Source of the DNA: Bacteroidota bacterium
GTDB taxonomy: Bacteria; Bacteroidota; Bacteroidia; B-17B0; Aurantibacillaceae
Assembly: GCA_020403265.1 (NCBI GenBank)
Contig: JADBXZ010000012.1
Location: forward strand, 186,001 to 250,000
Direction: 5' to 3'
Length of the DNA stretch: 64,000 bases
Notes under the pieces: model-generated
The model's database searches: none
The model's input: only the letters and a program-made list of their open reading frames with translations
What the model was told of the DNA's origin: nothing
Shown: positions 43,992 through 53,351 of the stretch, piece after piece
Numbering within the stretch: the stretch's first letter is position 1
How the letters are laid out: every line of letters begins with the position of its first letter
Made by a program: the position numbers and the translations under genes

Positions 43992-44402
43992 CTATTTGCT
44001 TAAAACAACACCCTTATAGCGCAACTTGATAGGCTTGTTACTTCCATTACTATGTAACAACGCCACCCTATCCTGTCTGTCATAAGTTGTTTCAGTATTA
44101 AAAATCAAGGTAACTGTTTGTGTAGTATTAGGCAATATTGGCTGCGGACTAAATTCACTCTTAGTGCAACTACAGGAAACTTCAATTTCCTCGATAATTA
44201 ATGGTGAGTTACCTATATTCTTAACCACGTAATTAATTTTTACAACCTCACCTTTCTTTACGAAACCGAAACTTTTTTTTGTGTCCCTTACTTCAATCTT
44301 AGCTTGAGCGCCCAGTAAAGAAACACTAAACAAAAGAATAAAAAAAATCCCACAACTTTTTGTTGCGGGATTTATAGTATTGATAGAGAGTTTACTTAGC
44401 AT
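43992..44402 (-). CDS. DUF1573 periplasmic protein (third of three)
   Basis: The product is about 136 residues from ATG 44402; the TTG at 44408 is two codons earlier and less likely. The signal peptide is long (SCGIFFILLFSVSLLGAQA). One DUF1573 domain follows, with KKSFGFVKKGEVVKINYVVKNIGNSPLIIEEI and the CSCT cysteine pair. The start overlaps the second DUF1573 gene by 11 bases. Its first codons form a perfect-looking intrinsic terminator structure, so expression may be lower than that of the two genes upstream. Confidence 0.8.
   Translation of the reverse strand: MLSKLSINTINPATKSCGIFFILLFSVSLLGAQAKIEVRDTKKSFGFVKKGEVVKINYVVKNIGNSPLIIEEIEVSCSCTKSEFSPQPILPNTTQTVTLIFNTETTYDRQDRVALLHSNGSNKPIKLRYKGVVLSK
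44340..44372 (-). terminator. Intrinsic terminator/attenuator inside the signal-peptide codons
   Basis: Read on the minus strand, AAATCCCGCAAC, five A and GTTGTGGGATTT form a 12-pair stem (one G-U pair) followed by a run of T. The structure comes 19 bases after the stop of the second DUF1573 gene and within codons 11-21 of the third. Ribosomes moving from the second gene into the third could keep it open, which would make it an attenuator. Confidence 0.65.
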
Positions 44403-44826
44403 CTTCAATTGGCTTTGCTTTAATCTCGCCTTTAATTCTTACTTTAATCGTAGCCAATTTTGCATTACTGCTAATCGTTACGTTTTTATCGAATCTGCCC
44501 TCTCTCTTTGTATCATATTTGACTTTAATAACACCACTTTTACCAGGTAAAATGGGTTCCTGCGGCCAGCCCGGCTTACCATCAATAGTAGTTGCCGTAC
44601 AACCACATTCTCCTGTTACAGAGCTAATTGTTAAAGGAGATTTTCCAACATTCGTAAACTTAAATTCTCTTATGCCGTTTGCGTCATAATCAATACTTCC
44701 ATAATCTAAAATCTCTGTTTCAAACTTCATTTCTGGAGCATTTGGATCAGAATTAGGAACAACACTACTTTGCGCGAACAAAGAAACTCCAACAAAAGCG
44801 AATAATACAAAAAGTAACTTTTTCAT
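44392..44826 (-). CDS. DUF1573 periplasmic protein (second of three)
   Basis: The 144-residue protein has a signal peptide (LLFVLFAFVGVSLFAQ). One DUF1573 domain follows with DYGSIDYDANGIREFKFTNVGKSPLTISSVTGECGCT, and then PGKSGVIKVKYDTKREGRFDKNVTI. The ECGCT cysteine pair is shared with the first protein of the group. The three genes on this strand look like successive duplications. The function is unknown. It starts 19 bases after the first gene. Confidence 0.85.
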   Translation of the reverse strand: MKKLLFVLFAFVGVSLFAQSSVVPNSDPNAPEMKFETEILDYGSIDYDANGIREFKFTNVGKSPLTISSVTGECGCTATTIDGKPGWPQEPILPGKSGVIKVKYDTKREGRFDKNVTISSNAKLATIKVRIKGEIKAKPIEDAK

Positions 44827-44845
44827 TTTTGAAGATATTTATTTT

Positions 44846-45349
44846 TTAACCTTTTTTCTCTACAGGCGCGCCTTGTGAGGTTTTATTTTCAGGGAAAGGT
44901 GTTTCTACAGGTTTTGCCTCTACGTTCCCTTTAATTGTTAAAGTTGTAACGCCACTTTTAGCATTGCTGTTTACTGTTACAGTTTTGTATATTCCACCCG
45001 CACGGTTAGTGTCATACTTAACTTTAATTTCTCCGCTTTTACCTGGCAAAATTGGTGCTGTTGGGCATTGAGGGACAGTACAACCACAGCTTCCCATGCA
45101 ACTGGTAATTACTAACGGTTCTTTACCACTGTTTGTAAATTTAAAAACACACTCACCATTATCACCTTGCTTTATGTTACCATAATCATGAGTTAATTTA
45201 TCCATTTTAATATCAGCTAAGCTTGTTGGAGCGGCTGATGGCGTTTGTGCAGCACCATGGTTATGACCATCGTTGGCAGAATGTTCTTGAGCAAGTCCTA
45301 AAGTTGATAATCCAACTATTAACCCTAAAGTGTAAACTAATTTTTTCAT
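44846..45349 (-). CDS. DUF1573 periplasmic protein (first of three)
   Basis: The 167-residue protein has a signal peptide (LVYTLGLIVGLSTLGLAQ), a His-rich linker (EHSANDGHNHGAAQ) that could bind metal, and one DUF1573 domain. The domain has DYGNIKQGDNGECVFKFTNSGKEPLVITSCMGSCGCTVPQCP and PGKSGEIKVKYDTNRAGGIYKTVTV. It carries more cysteines than its neighbours. It heads the three-gene run and is divergent from valS. Confidence 0.85.
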   Translation of the reverse strand: MKKLVYTLGLIVGLSTLGLAQEHSANDGHNHGAAQTPSAAPTSLADIKMDKLTHDYGNIKQGDNGECVFKFTNSGKEPLVITSCMGSCGCTVPQCPTAPILPGKSGEIKVKYDTNRAGGIYKTVTVNSNAKSGVTTLTIKGNVEAKPVETPFPENKTSQGAPVEKKG

Positions 45350-45374
45350 GTTATTTAATTTAATTTTTGATTTT

Positions 45375-45438
45375 CAAATATAATACTAATATCGTGCCAT
45401 AAAGATAGTTCACACCTTGCAATCTTTATGTATTTTTG
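45375..45438. promoter_or_regulatory. Divergent -7 boxes between the DUF1573 run and valS
   Basis: On the minus strand TATATTTG lies at 45382-45375, 25 bases before the first DUF1573 ATG. On the plus strand TATTTTTG lies at 45431-45438, 37 bases before the valS ATG. Both fit TAnnTTTG. Matching TTTG elements at 17-23 bases are not clear for either. Confidence 0.4.
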
Positions 45439-45475
45439 CGAAATTTAACAAAATATTTTGACGAATTTAACAATC

Positions 45476-48172
45476 ATGGAAATTGCTAAAACATACAATC
45501 CAAGGGAAGCAGAGGCCAAATGGTATCCGCATTGGTTACAAAATAAGTTCTTTAAATCAACCCCAGATGACCGGAAACCCTATACAATTGTGATACCGCC
45601 ACCTAATGTTACAGGTGTGCTTCACATGGGGCACATGTTAAATAATACCATTCAGGATGTATTGATTCGTCGTGCAAGAATGCTGGGTTATAATGCCTGC
45701 TGGGTACCGGGTACCGATCATGCCAGTATTGCCACTGAAGCCAAAGTAGTAGCATTACTTAAAGAAAAAGGAATCAATAAAAAAGATCTTAGCAGAGAAG
45801 ATTTTTTAAAGCATGCCTGGGATTGGAAAGAAAAATACGGTGGCATTATTTTAGAACAACTTAAAAAATTAGGTGCTAGCTGCGATTGGGATCGTACTAA
45901 GTTTACAATGGATGAATCATTGAGTGATGCTGTTACAGATGTATTTATCGATTTATTTAAGAAAGGATATATTTATCGTGGCGTAAGAATGGTAAACTGG
46001 GACCCGCAAGGATTAACAGCGGTAAGTGATGAAGAGGTAATTTATAAAGAAAAAGATTCACAGCTTGTATACATTAATTATAAAATTGATGGAGAAGATG
46101 GTTTTGTAACCATCGCCACTACAAGACCTGAAACCATCATGGCTGATACCGCAGTTTGTGTTAATCCAACTGATGAGCGTTATACTCACCTAAAAGGTAA
46201 AAAAGTAATTATCCCATTAATTAACAAAGCTGTTCCTATAATTTTTGATGAGTATGTTGATGCCAATTTTGGAACAGGTGCTTTAAAAGTTACGCCGGCT
46301 CACGATATTAATGACTTTAATCTGGGACAAAAACATAAACTTCCAACAATAGACGGCTTAACTCAAGACGGTAAAATAAGTGAAGCTGCACAGATTTATG
46401 TTGGCATGGATCGTTTTGCCTGTCGTAAACAAATCATTAAAGATTTACAAGAGCAAGGGTATGTTTTAAAAACAGAAACTATTAAAAATAAAGTTGGGCA
46501 CAGTGAACGAACAGATGCTGTGATTGAACCACGACTAAGTATGCAATGGTTTCTAAAAATGAGCGAAGTAAGTAAACCAGCCTTGGAAGCAGTGTTAAAT
46601 GGTGATATAAAATTAATTCCTGAAAAATTCATCAACACTTACAAACATTGGATGGAAAATGTTCACGATTGGTGTATTAGCCGACAATTGTGGTGGGGTC
46701 AACGTATACCGGCTTGGTATGCTGCTGCTGATTTGAATGATGGTACTGGGATTCAAATTTTCATGGCTAAAACGCAAGAAGAGGCAAATGAAAAATTTAA
46801 AGAATACTACAAAAGCAAAGGTTATTCAGATGAATTAATTGATAAATTTTTTCAAAAAAAGGATCATGTTTTTCAAGACGAAGACGTTCTCGACACGTGG
46901 TTCTCATCTTGGTTATGGCCATTAACTGTATTTGATGCAGATATTGTAAAGAAGGGTTGGGATAAAGCTAATGCGGATTTAAAATATTATTACCCAACAA
47001 ACGATCTTGTTACAGCTCCTGAAATTTTATTCTTTTGGGTAGCACGTATGATTATTGCCGGAAAAGAATACACTGGTTTAAAACCTTTCTCAAACGTTTA
47101 CCTTACTGGTATTGTTCGTGATAAACTTGGACGCAAAATGAGCAAAAGTTTAGGCAATAGTCCTGATCCGTTAGAACTCATAGAAAAATACGGTGCAGAT
47201 GGCGTACGTGTTGGCATGTTGTTATGTTCGCCTGCCGGCAATGATTTAATGTTTGACGAAAGTTATTGCGAACAGGGTCGAAATTTTGCAAACAAAGTTT
47301 GGAATGCGTTTAGATTAATAAAAGGATTTGAAGTGGCTGTGGCTGCCTCACCAAGCAAATCTTCTGAGGCAGCTATAACTTGGTTTCAAAATAAATTATC
47401 AGAGCAATTAGAAATCATTAATGATCATTACTCAAAATACAGAATGAGCGATGCCTTAATGGCAACCTATAAATTAGTGTGGGATGATTTTTGTGCCTGG
47501 TACTTAGAAGCAATTAAGCCGGAGTTTGTTGATGGAAAAGCACTTCCTATTGACAAGGTGACTTATGATGCTACTATTAATTTCTTGGAGCAGTTATTAA
47601 AAATTATGCATCCATGGATGCCATTTATCACGGAAGAAATTTGGCATTTATTAGAACAAAGAACCGAAGAAGATTGCATCATCGTAGCCAAATGGCCTAA
47701 AATTGGGGCCATTGATAAAAAACAATTAAGTACGTTCGAAGTGGCCAAGGAATTAATTGCACAAGTAAGAAATGTGCGTGCACAAAAACAAATCAGTCCG
47801 AAAGAAAAATTAGAGGTTTTTGAAAAATCAGAAGCTACCCATTCTTATTTCGACGACACCGTAATTAAGTTAGCGAACCTATCGGGGTATAATTATACTA
47901 AAGTGAAGGTAGAAGGTGCATTCGCTTTTCAAATAAAAACAACCGAATTTTTTATTCCATTGGCTAATAATATTAATGTTGACGAGGAGCGTGCCCGTTT
48001 ACAAAAAGAATTAAGCTATAACAAAGGATTTTTAGAAAGTGTAATGAAAAAGTTAAGTAACGAGAAATTTGTGGCCAACGCTAAACCAGAAATTTTAGAA
48101 GCTGAAAATAAAAAGAAAACAGATGCAGAAAGTAAAATAAATACGATTGAGGAACAGCTTAGGGCTTTATAA
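45476..48172 (+). CDS. valS: Valyl-tRNA synthetase
   Basis: The 898-residue class I synthetase charges tRNA-Val. It shows the HIGH motif as HMGHM in PNVTGVLHMGHMLN, an editing domain (TTRPETIMADTAVCVNP) and the GRKMSKSLGNSPDP form of KMSKS. An anticodon-binding domain and a C-terminal coiled coil (DEERARLQKELSYNKGFLESVMKKLSN) that grips the tRNA follow. An upstream TTG at 45458 is in frame, but the ATG at 45476 begins the conserved MEIAKTYNPREAE. The AlkC-like gene follows after three bases. Confidence 0.97.
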   Translation: MEIAKTYNPREAEAKWYPHWLQNKFFKSTPDDRKPYTIVIPPPNVTGVLHMGHMLNNTIQDVLIRRARMLGYNACWVPGTDHASIATEAKVVALLKEKGINKKDLSREDFLKHAWDWKEKYGGIILEQLKKLGASCDWDRTKFTMDESLSDAVTDVFIDLFKKGYIYRGVRMVNWDPQGLTAVSDEEVIYKEKDSQLVYINYKIDGEDGFVTIATTRPETIMADTAVCVNPTDERYTHLKGKKVIIPLINKAVPIIFDEYVDANFGTGALKVTPAHDINDFNLGQKHKLPTIDGLTQDGKISEAAQIYVGMDRFACRKQIIKDLQEQGYVLKTETIKNKVGHSERTDAVIEPRLSMQWFLKMSEVSKPALEAVLNGDIKLIPEKFINTYKHWMENVHDWCISRQLWWGQRIPAWYAAADLNDGTGIQIFMAKTQEEANEKFKEYYKSKGYSDELIDKFFQKKDHVFQDEDVLDTWFSSWLWPLTVFDADIVKKGWDKANADLKYYYPTNDLVTAPEILFFWVARMIIAGKEYTGLKPFSNVYLTGIVRDKLGRKMSKSLGNSPDPLELIEKYGADGVRVGMLLCSPAGNDLMFDESYCEQGRNFANKVWNAFRLIKGFEVAVAASPSKSSEAAITWFQNKLSEQLEIINDHYSKYRMSDALMATYKLVWDDFCAWYLEAIKPEFVDGKALPIDKVTYDATINFLEQLLKIMHPWMPFITEEIWHLLEQRTEEDCIIVAKWPKIGAIDKKQLSTFEVAKELIAQVRNVRAQKQISPKEKLEVFEKSEATHSYFDDTVIKLANLSGYNYTKVKVEGAFAFQIKTTEFFIPLANNINVDEERARLQKELSYNKGFLESVMKKLSNEKFVANAKPEILEAENKKKTDAESKINTIEEQLRAL

Positions 48173-48175
48173 TTG

Positions 48176-49258
48176 ATGGAACCTCTAAAAGAACTTTTTA
48201 ATCAGGCTTATTTTTTAAGATTAGCAACCGAAATTAAAAAAGTACACCAACCTTTTGATGAAAAAGGCTTTTTAAAAAATGCTATATATAATTTATCTGA
48301 GCGTGAGTTAAATGAGAGGCTTCGCCACACAAGCATTACCTTAAAAGATTTTTTACCAAGTAATTTTCAGGAGACGGTAAACATTTTAAAGCAAGTTGCT
48401 CCAAATTTAAAAACGGGTTATACAACTCTTGTTTTTCCAGATTTTGTGGGACTTTATGGGTTACAGCACTTTAAATTTTCTTTAGAAGCCTTGAGTTATT
48501 TTACACAATTTGGTTCGTCAGAGTTTGCAATTCGTGTGTTTTTAAAGCACGACTTTGAATCAACTATTAAGGTAATGGCAAATTGGGCCAAAAGTGAAAA
48601 TCATCATGTAAGACGATTAGCCAGCGAAGGTTGTCGCCCACGTTTGCCGTGGTCGTTTAAACTAGAAAACGTATGCAAAGACCCTCATCTCACTTTACCT
48701 ATTTTATCCAAATTAAAAGAAGACCAAGAAGCATATGTCAAAAAATCAGTTGCCAATCACTTAAATGATTTTTCTAAGGATCATCCGGAATTTTTAATTA
48801 AAGTTTTAAACGAATGGAAAAGCGATAATTTACATACGAATTGGATTCTAAAACACGCATCCCGAACATTACTAAAACAAGGTAATACAAAAGTTTTAAA
48901 TTACTTCGGTATTAAATCTTCTAAAGATCTATCAGCTGATGTGTTTTCAATCATTAATAAAAAAATAAGAGTCGGAGAGAATCTACATTTTAGCTTTAAA
49001 CTTAATAATTCAGGGAATAAATCGCTCAAAGTCCGTTTAGAATATGCATTATACTTTAAGTTATCCAATGACAAATTTGGGAAGAAAGTATTTAAACTGC
49101 GTGAAACGATAATAAAACCAAAAGAAAAAGTGAAATACGAAAAAAAACATAGTTTTAAACCACTCAGCACAAGAACATACAATTCTGGGTTGCACCAAAT
49201 TGGTATTATCGTAAACGGGATTGAAGTTGAAAGAATTTCGTTTCAATTAGTTTTATAA
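48176..49258 (+). CDS. DNA alkylation repair protein, AlkC-like HEAT-repeat glycosylase
   Basis: The 360-residue protein starts at ATG 48176; the preceding TTG is unlikely. It consists of HEAT-like helical repeats with the family stretch NHHVRRLASEGCRPRLPWS, followed by LPILSKLKEDQEAYVKKSVANHLNDFSKDHP and LHTNWILKHASRTLLKQGN. AlkC enzymes excise alkylated bases such as 3-methyladenine. The last 90 residues (FSFKLNNSGNKSLKVRLEYAL onward) form an Ig-like beta domain, as found in AlkC proteins with an additional C-terminal domain. It is directly downstream of valS. Confidence 0.82.
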   Translation: MEPLKELFNQAYFLRLATEIKKVHQPFDEKGFLKNAIYNLSERELNERLRHTSITLKDFLPSNFQETVNILKQVAPNLKTGYTTLVFPDFVGLYGLQHFKFSLEALSYFTQFGSSEFAIRVFLKHDFESTIKVMANWAKSENHHVRRLASEGCRPRLPWSFKLENVCKDPHLTLPILSKLKEDQEAYVKKSVANHLNDFSKDHPEFLIKVLNEWKSDNLHTNWILKHASRTLLKQGNTKVLNYFGIKSSKDLSADVFSIINKKIRVGENLHFSFKLNNSGNKSLKVRLEYALYFKLSNDKFGKKVFKLRETIIKPKEKVKYEKKHSFKPLSTRTYNSGLHQIGIIVNGIEVERISFQLVL

Positions 49259-49296
49259 CTGCTTTTTTACTACATTTAGTCCTCTAGCTAAATTAC

Positions 49297-52200
49297 ATGA
49301 AAAGAATTAGTCTGTTTGCGTTCGTTTGTATTACTTTGATTACATCATGTAATCAAAGTAATAAGTCCGACTCTGTTGATCAACCAAATGCTTCTGCGGA
49401 ATTTAAAAAACCAATCATTGTTGTTCATCGTGCTAAACTTAGTTACAAAGAAATTGGAAAACCTAGTCTAGTTAAGGCTTCTGCTCCGGCTATATTTAAT
49501 ACAAATACAAATTTAGCAGCAGTTAACGAGCTAACGGAAATAACCGCAGAGAAAGATTTATACACCATTGCACCCGGAGATGATTCGATGCAAAGATTAA
49601 AACCAATAATTGTTGCACCAAAAAAAGTAGTTTGCAAGCCACCAATCCCTCAAAAAGCTTTATCTCCTAGATTTAAAGATGCCGCCATCTCAGATATTCA
49701 ATATTTAGACGTTGATCAAGGGCTAAGCTCATCAATGCTTAAATGTGTAATTAACGACAAATCTGGAAATATTTGGATAGGAACCAATGGAGCCGGTGTT
49801 AGCAAGTATGATGGAGAAAATTTTATTAATTATACTCAAAAAAATGGCTTAAGTAATAACACGATATTAACCTTATTCGAAGATAGTAAGGGGAGGATTT
49901 GGTTTGGTACAGAGGGAGGTGGCGCATGTTGGTTTGACGGAACATTTTTTTATAGTCTAACTACCGAACAAGGATTAGGTGATAACACTGTATTGACTAT
50001 TACTGAAGATCGCTCAGGAAGGATCTGGATTGGCACGAATGGTGGTGGAGCCTTTTGCTTTGATGAAAAAACATTAACCGCTTATACCGAAAAAGAAGGA
50101 CTAAATAACAACATGGTGAGATGTATTCTAGAAGATCGACAAGGTAATATTTGGTTTGGCACCACTGGTTCGGGCGCTTGTAAATACAACGGTAAGGAAT
50201 TTGTATACTTCGGAGAGAGAGCCGGACTTAACAGCAGTATTGTACACACAATAGTTGAAGATAAAAATGGTGTAATTTATTTTGGTACTGAAGACGGTGG
50301 TGTTAATGTATACGATGGTGAGAAGGTTAGGTATATCACAAAAAAACGTGGTCTGAGCAGTGATTGTATAGTTTCGTTGTTAATCGACAAAAATAATGTA
50401 TTATGGATAGGCACTTATGACAAAGGATTATGCTACTACAATAATAATGAAATAGGAATTTATACAATAGAACAAGGCTTAACAAATGATTACATATTAG
50501 GTATTTCCTTAGACAAATCCAACAACATTTGGATGGCAACTTATGGTGGTGGGCTATGTAAATTTAACACAACTTCATTTTCTCATTATACTAAAAACGA
50601 AGGTTTCGTTAACAATACCGTTCGTTCAATGGCAATAGACAACTCAAACAATATTGTGTTTGGTACTTTTGGGGATGGACTTGTTTACTATAATGGTAAA
50701 ACATTTAACCATTATACAGAAAAAGAAGGATTACCAAGTAATCGAATAATGACTGTTTTAAGTGACAACGATAACATCTGGATAGGAACTGAACAAAACG
50801 GAATAGCAAAATTTAATGGGAAAAATTTTGAATATTATACAACCGAGCAAGGTCTGTCGAGTGATTATATTAAATGCTCCTTAAAATCAAAAAACGGAAT
50901 AGTGTGGTTTGGGACGGATGAAGGTGGTTTGTTTGGAATCAGTAACAACCAGATCATTAGTTTTATTGACGAAGAAGAATTAAATACAGGTATCGTAACC
51001 GGCATGGTGGAAGACAACAACGGCAGCTTATGGATAGCTACTCAAGGTTCAGGCGTATGCTGCTTTGATGGTTCGTATTTAAAATGGTATAACACCAAAA
51101 GCGGTTTATCAGATAATGCTATTAATTGTATCACTAAAGATAAAGAAGGAAATATATGGTTAGGTGGTAACTCTAAAGGCATTAGTATATTAGATTCAAA
51201 AACTTTAAACACTTCTAACCCTAAAATTACCTGCCTGGATGTTAAAGATAATTTAAGTAATACTTCTATCAAGTCTATTATTCAAGATAAAAATTCGAAC
51301 GTATGGGTGTCAACTGAATTTGGACTTAATTTAATAACAAAAAAAAATGCCAAGCGACAAATCATATCATACACAACCTCAGAAGGTTTAAAGGCAAACA
51401 ATTTCATGAAAAACAGTGTGGTGTTGGATAGCACTAATGTATTGTGGTGGGGTAACGGTAAAGCATTAACAAAATTAGACTTAAACAAATTTGAAGTGCC
51501 AAACTCAAAACCAATTGTGCACATTACAGGCATTGAATTAGAAAAGACATTTGTTGATTTTTATAAATTGAATGACTCATCAATTAACAAATCACAAACA
51601 CTAATCGGCATTGAAAAGAAAAAAAATTTGAAAAGCATTCGCTTCGACTCCGTTGTAAATTTTTATAATTACCCTACTTCTTTAAATCTGCCGCACAACA
51701 TTAATCAACTAGATTTCACGTTTAATGCAATTGAATGGGGTGCTTCAGAAAAATTAAAGTACCAATATAAATTAATTGGTGCTGACCAAGATTGGAGTCC
51801 ACTAACAGAAGACAACAAGGCCTTTTATAATAACCTACCTAACGGTGATTATTCATTTAAATTACGGGCAGTTGGAATTTCAGGGAATTTGAGTGATGAA
51901 ATTAATTACACATTTTACATTCGACCACCATGGTACAAAACCGTGTGGGCTTATTGCTTCTATTTTATTGGGTTTATTAGTATAATTATTGGATTTAACA
52001 ATATTCGTACCAGGCAATTAAAAATTAAACAAGCAGAATTAGAAGCAATTGTTGAAGAAAGAACAGCTGAAATTGTAGAACAAAAAGAACTCATTGAAGA
52101 GAAACAAAAAGAAATTGTGGATAGTATTAATTATGCTAAGCGCATTCAAAAAGCAATTCTTACAAGTGACCAGTTTTTTGCAAAATATTTAAAAAATTAT

Positions 52201-52893
52201 TTTGTGTTATTTGAACCAAAAGATATTGTTAGCGGAGATTTTTACTGGGCATCAAATTTATCTGATGAACGACTCGTACTAGTTACTGCAGATAGCACAG
52301 GCCATGGCGTGCCAGGAGCAATGATGAGTATGTTAAATATTTCTTGTCTTAACGAAGCAGTTAATGAACGCAAAATTTACCAAGCCGCCGAAATTCTAAA
52401 CTATGCAAGACAACGCATCATCACTTCTTTATCTGAAGACGGAAGTGAAGAAGGAGGAAAAGATGGAATGGATTGTAGTGCTGTTGTTTTTGATTTTAAA
52501 AATTATCAACTAAACTACGCAGCAGCTAATAACCCAATTTGGATTATCAGACGAAACAAAGAGAACGCTGAGAACAAGATAGAATTGATTGAACTAAAAC
52601 CAGACAGAATGCCTGTAGGAAGGCATATTAAAGATTCCATCCCTTTTACAAATTACCTCTTCAAACTTCAATCAGATGATTTGGTATTAACATTAACCGA
52701 TGGTTTTGCTGATCAATTTGGTGGTAGTAGACAAAAGAAATATACTTATAAACGTTTAAAAGAGTTACTCCTAAATTTATATGAACTAAGTCCGCAGCAA
52801 CAAAAAGAAAATCTTACTAACTCATTTAAAGAATGGAAAGGTAAAATAGAGCAAGTAGACGATGTTTTACTAATAGGTGTTAGGGTTCTTTAA
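49297..52893 (+). CDS. Two-component-type propeller / Y_Y_Y / SpoIIE phosphatase lipoprotein
   Basis: The 1198-residue sensor has a lipobox in ITLITSCNQ. About 14 reg_prop repeats follow (residues 130-740), each like GNIWIGTNGAGVSKYDG with GLSNNTI, building two beta-propellers. A Y_Y_Y domain (about 790-885) and one membrane helix (WAYCFYFIGFISIIIGF) come next. A coiled coil then leads through SINYAKRIQKAIL to a SpoIIE/PP2C domain with metal-binding SGDFYWAS, TADSTGHGVPGAMMS and DGFADQFGG. It probably senses an external ligand and dephosphorylates a cytoplasmic anti-sigma-factor antagonist-type protein. No such partner is in the window. Confidence 0.85.
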   Translation: MKRISLFAFVCITLITSCNQSNKSDSVDQPNASAEFKKPIIVVHRAKLSYKEIGKPSLVKASAPAIFNTNTNLAAVNELTEITAEKDLYTIAPGDDSMQRLKPIIVAPKKVVCKPPIPQKALSPRFKDAAISDIQYLDVDQGLSSSMLKCVINDKSGNIWIGTNGAGVSKYDGENFINYTQKNGLSNNTILTLFEDSKGRIWFGTEGGGACWFDGTFFYSLTTEQGLGDNTVLTITEDRSGRIWIGTNGGGAFCFDEKTLTAYTEKEGLNNNMVRCILEDRQGNIWFGTTGSGACKYNGKEFVYFGERAGLNSSIVHTIVEDKNGVIYFGTEDGGVNVYDGEKVRYITKKRGLSSDCIVSLLIDKNNVLWIGTYDKGLCYYNNNEIGIYTIEQGLTNDYILGISLDKSNNIWMATYGGGLCKFNTTSFSHYTKNEGFVNNTVRSMAIDNSNNIVFGTFGDGLVYYNGKTFNHYTEKEGLPSNRIMTVLSDNDNIWIGTEQNGIAKFNGKNFEYYTTEQGLSSDYIKCSLKSKNGIVWFGTDEGGLFGISNNQIISFIDEEELNTGIVTGMVEDNNGSLWIATQGSGVCCFDGSYLKWYNTKSGLSDNAINCITKDKEGNIWLGGNSKGISILDSKTLNTSNPKITCLDVKDNLSNTSIKSIIQDKNSNVWVSTEFGLNLITKKNAKRQIISYTTSEGLKANNFMKNSVVLDSTNVLWWGNGKALTKLDLNKFEVPNSKPIVHITGIELEKTFVDFYKLNDSSINKSQTLIGIEKKKNLKSIRFDSVVNFYNYPTSLNLPHNINQLDFTFNAIEWGASEKLKYQYKLIGADQDWSPLTEDNKAFYNNLPNGDYSFKLRAVGISGNLSDEINYTFYIRPPWYKTVWAYCFYFIGFISIIIGFNNIRTRQLKIKQAELEAIVEERTAEIVEQKELIEEKQKEIVDSINYAKRIQKAILTSDQFFAKYLKNYFVLFEPKDIVSGDFYWASNLSDERLVLVTADSTGHGVPGAMMSMLNISCLNEAVNERKIYQAAEILNYARQRIITSLSEDGSEEGGKDGMDCSAVVFDFKNYQLNYAAANNPIWIIRRNKENAENKIELIELKPDRMPVGRHIKDSIPFTNYLFKLQSDDLVLTLTDGFADQFGGSRQKKYTYKRLKELLLNLYELSPQQQKENLTNSFKEWKGKIEQVDDVLLIGVRVL
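49329..49363. repeat. 35-base perfect palindrome in signal-peptide codons
   Basis: The 17-base arm TATTACTTTGATTACAT is followed by a single C and its exact complement. It covers codons 11-23 of the propeller/SpoIIE gene, where it encodes ITLITSCNQSN. It could be an operator for a dimeric regulator or fold as an mRNA hairpin near the start. Confidence 0.8.
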
Positions 52894-52917
52894 AAAATTT
52901 AAACTTTATTTACTTAT

Positions 52918-53351
52918 TTATACCAGCAAATATGCTTTTAGCCTTTCAATAATACTAACATCATTTGGCATAATTAAATTGTCTAATTTTTGTTTTAATA
53001 GATCAAAAAGTAATTTGTTTTTTTCAAAACATTCGAAATAACCTAACTCCTTTGAAACACTTAATAACGTAGCATTAATAGTTTTAGAAATTAAAAGCAA
53101 TTTTGCTTTTGGTAAAAGAACATGAAAGCCATTTATGATACGTAATCCATTATCAGCGTATGGTTGATTTGTGTCTAAATAATAATCCACAATTACTAAA
53201 GCCGGATTTCTGTATGATTCCAATATGGCTTGTTCACCACTACTATAATAATAGAATTCGTAGTTACCTGACTGGTTTTTCGCAAAATATTCCCTTACAG
53301 TCTTTAAAAAAAAGCATCGTCATCGATAATAAATATTTTAAAAGGTTTCAA
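52918..53351 (-). pseudogene. Response regulator receiver domain with frameshift
   Basis: A TTG at 53351 overlaps the TGA of the hybrid kinase gene and opens KPFKIFIIDDDAF, the start of a receiver domain. The frame runs into TAA inside a run of eight T (minus strand, + positions 53306-53313). With nine T it would continue as FLKTVREYFAKNQSGNYEF into the open frame that ends at 52918. The repaired gene would encode 144 residues with the acidic pair in IDDD and the phosphorylation Asp in VIVDYYLD. It may be a recent mutation, a sequencing error at the homopolymer, or a site of programmed slippage. Confidence 0.8.

Noticed and set aside
49700-51500. Recurring near-identical DNA segments that look like tandem repeats.
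   Set aside because: They are the reg_prop propeller units of the coding sequence, diverged at DNA level, not a satellite or CRISPR array.
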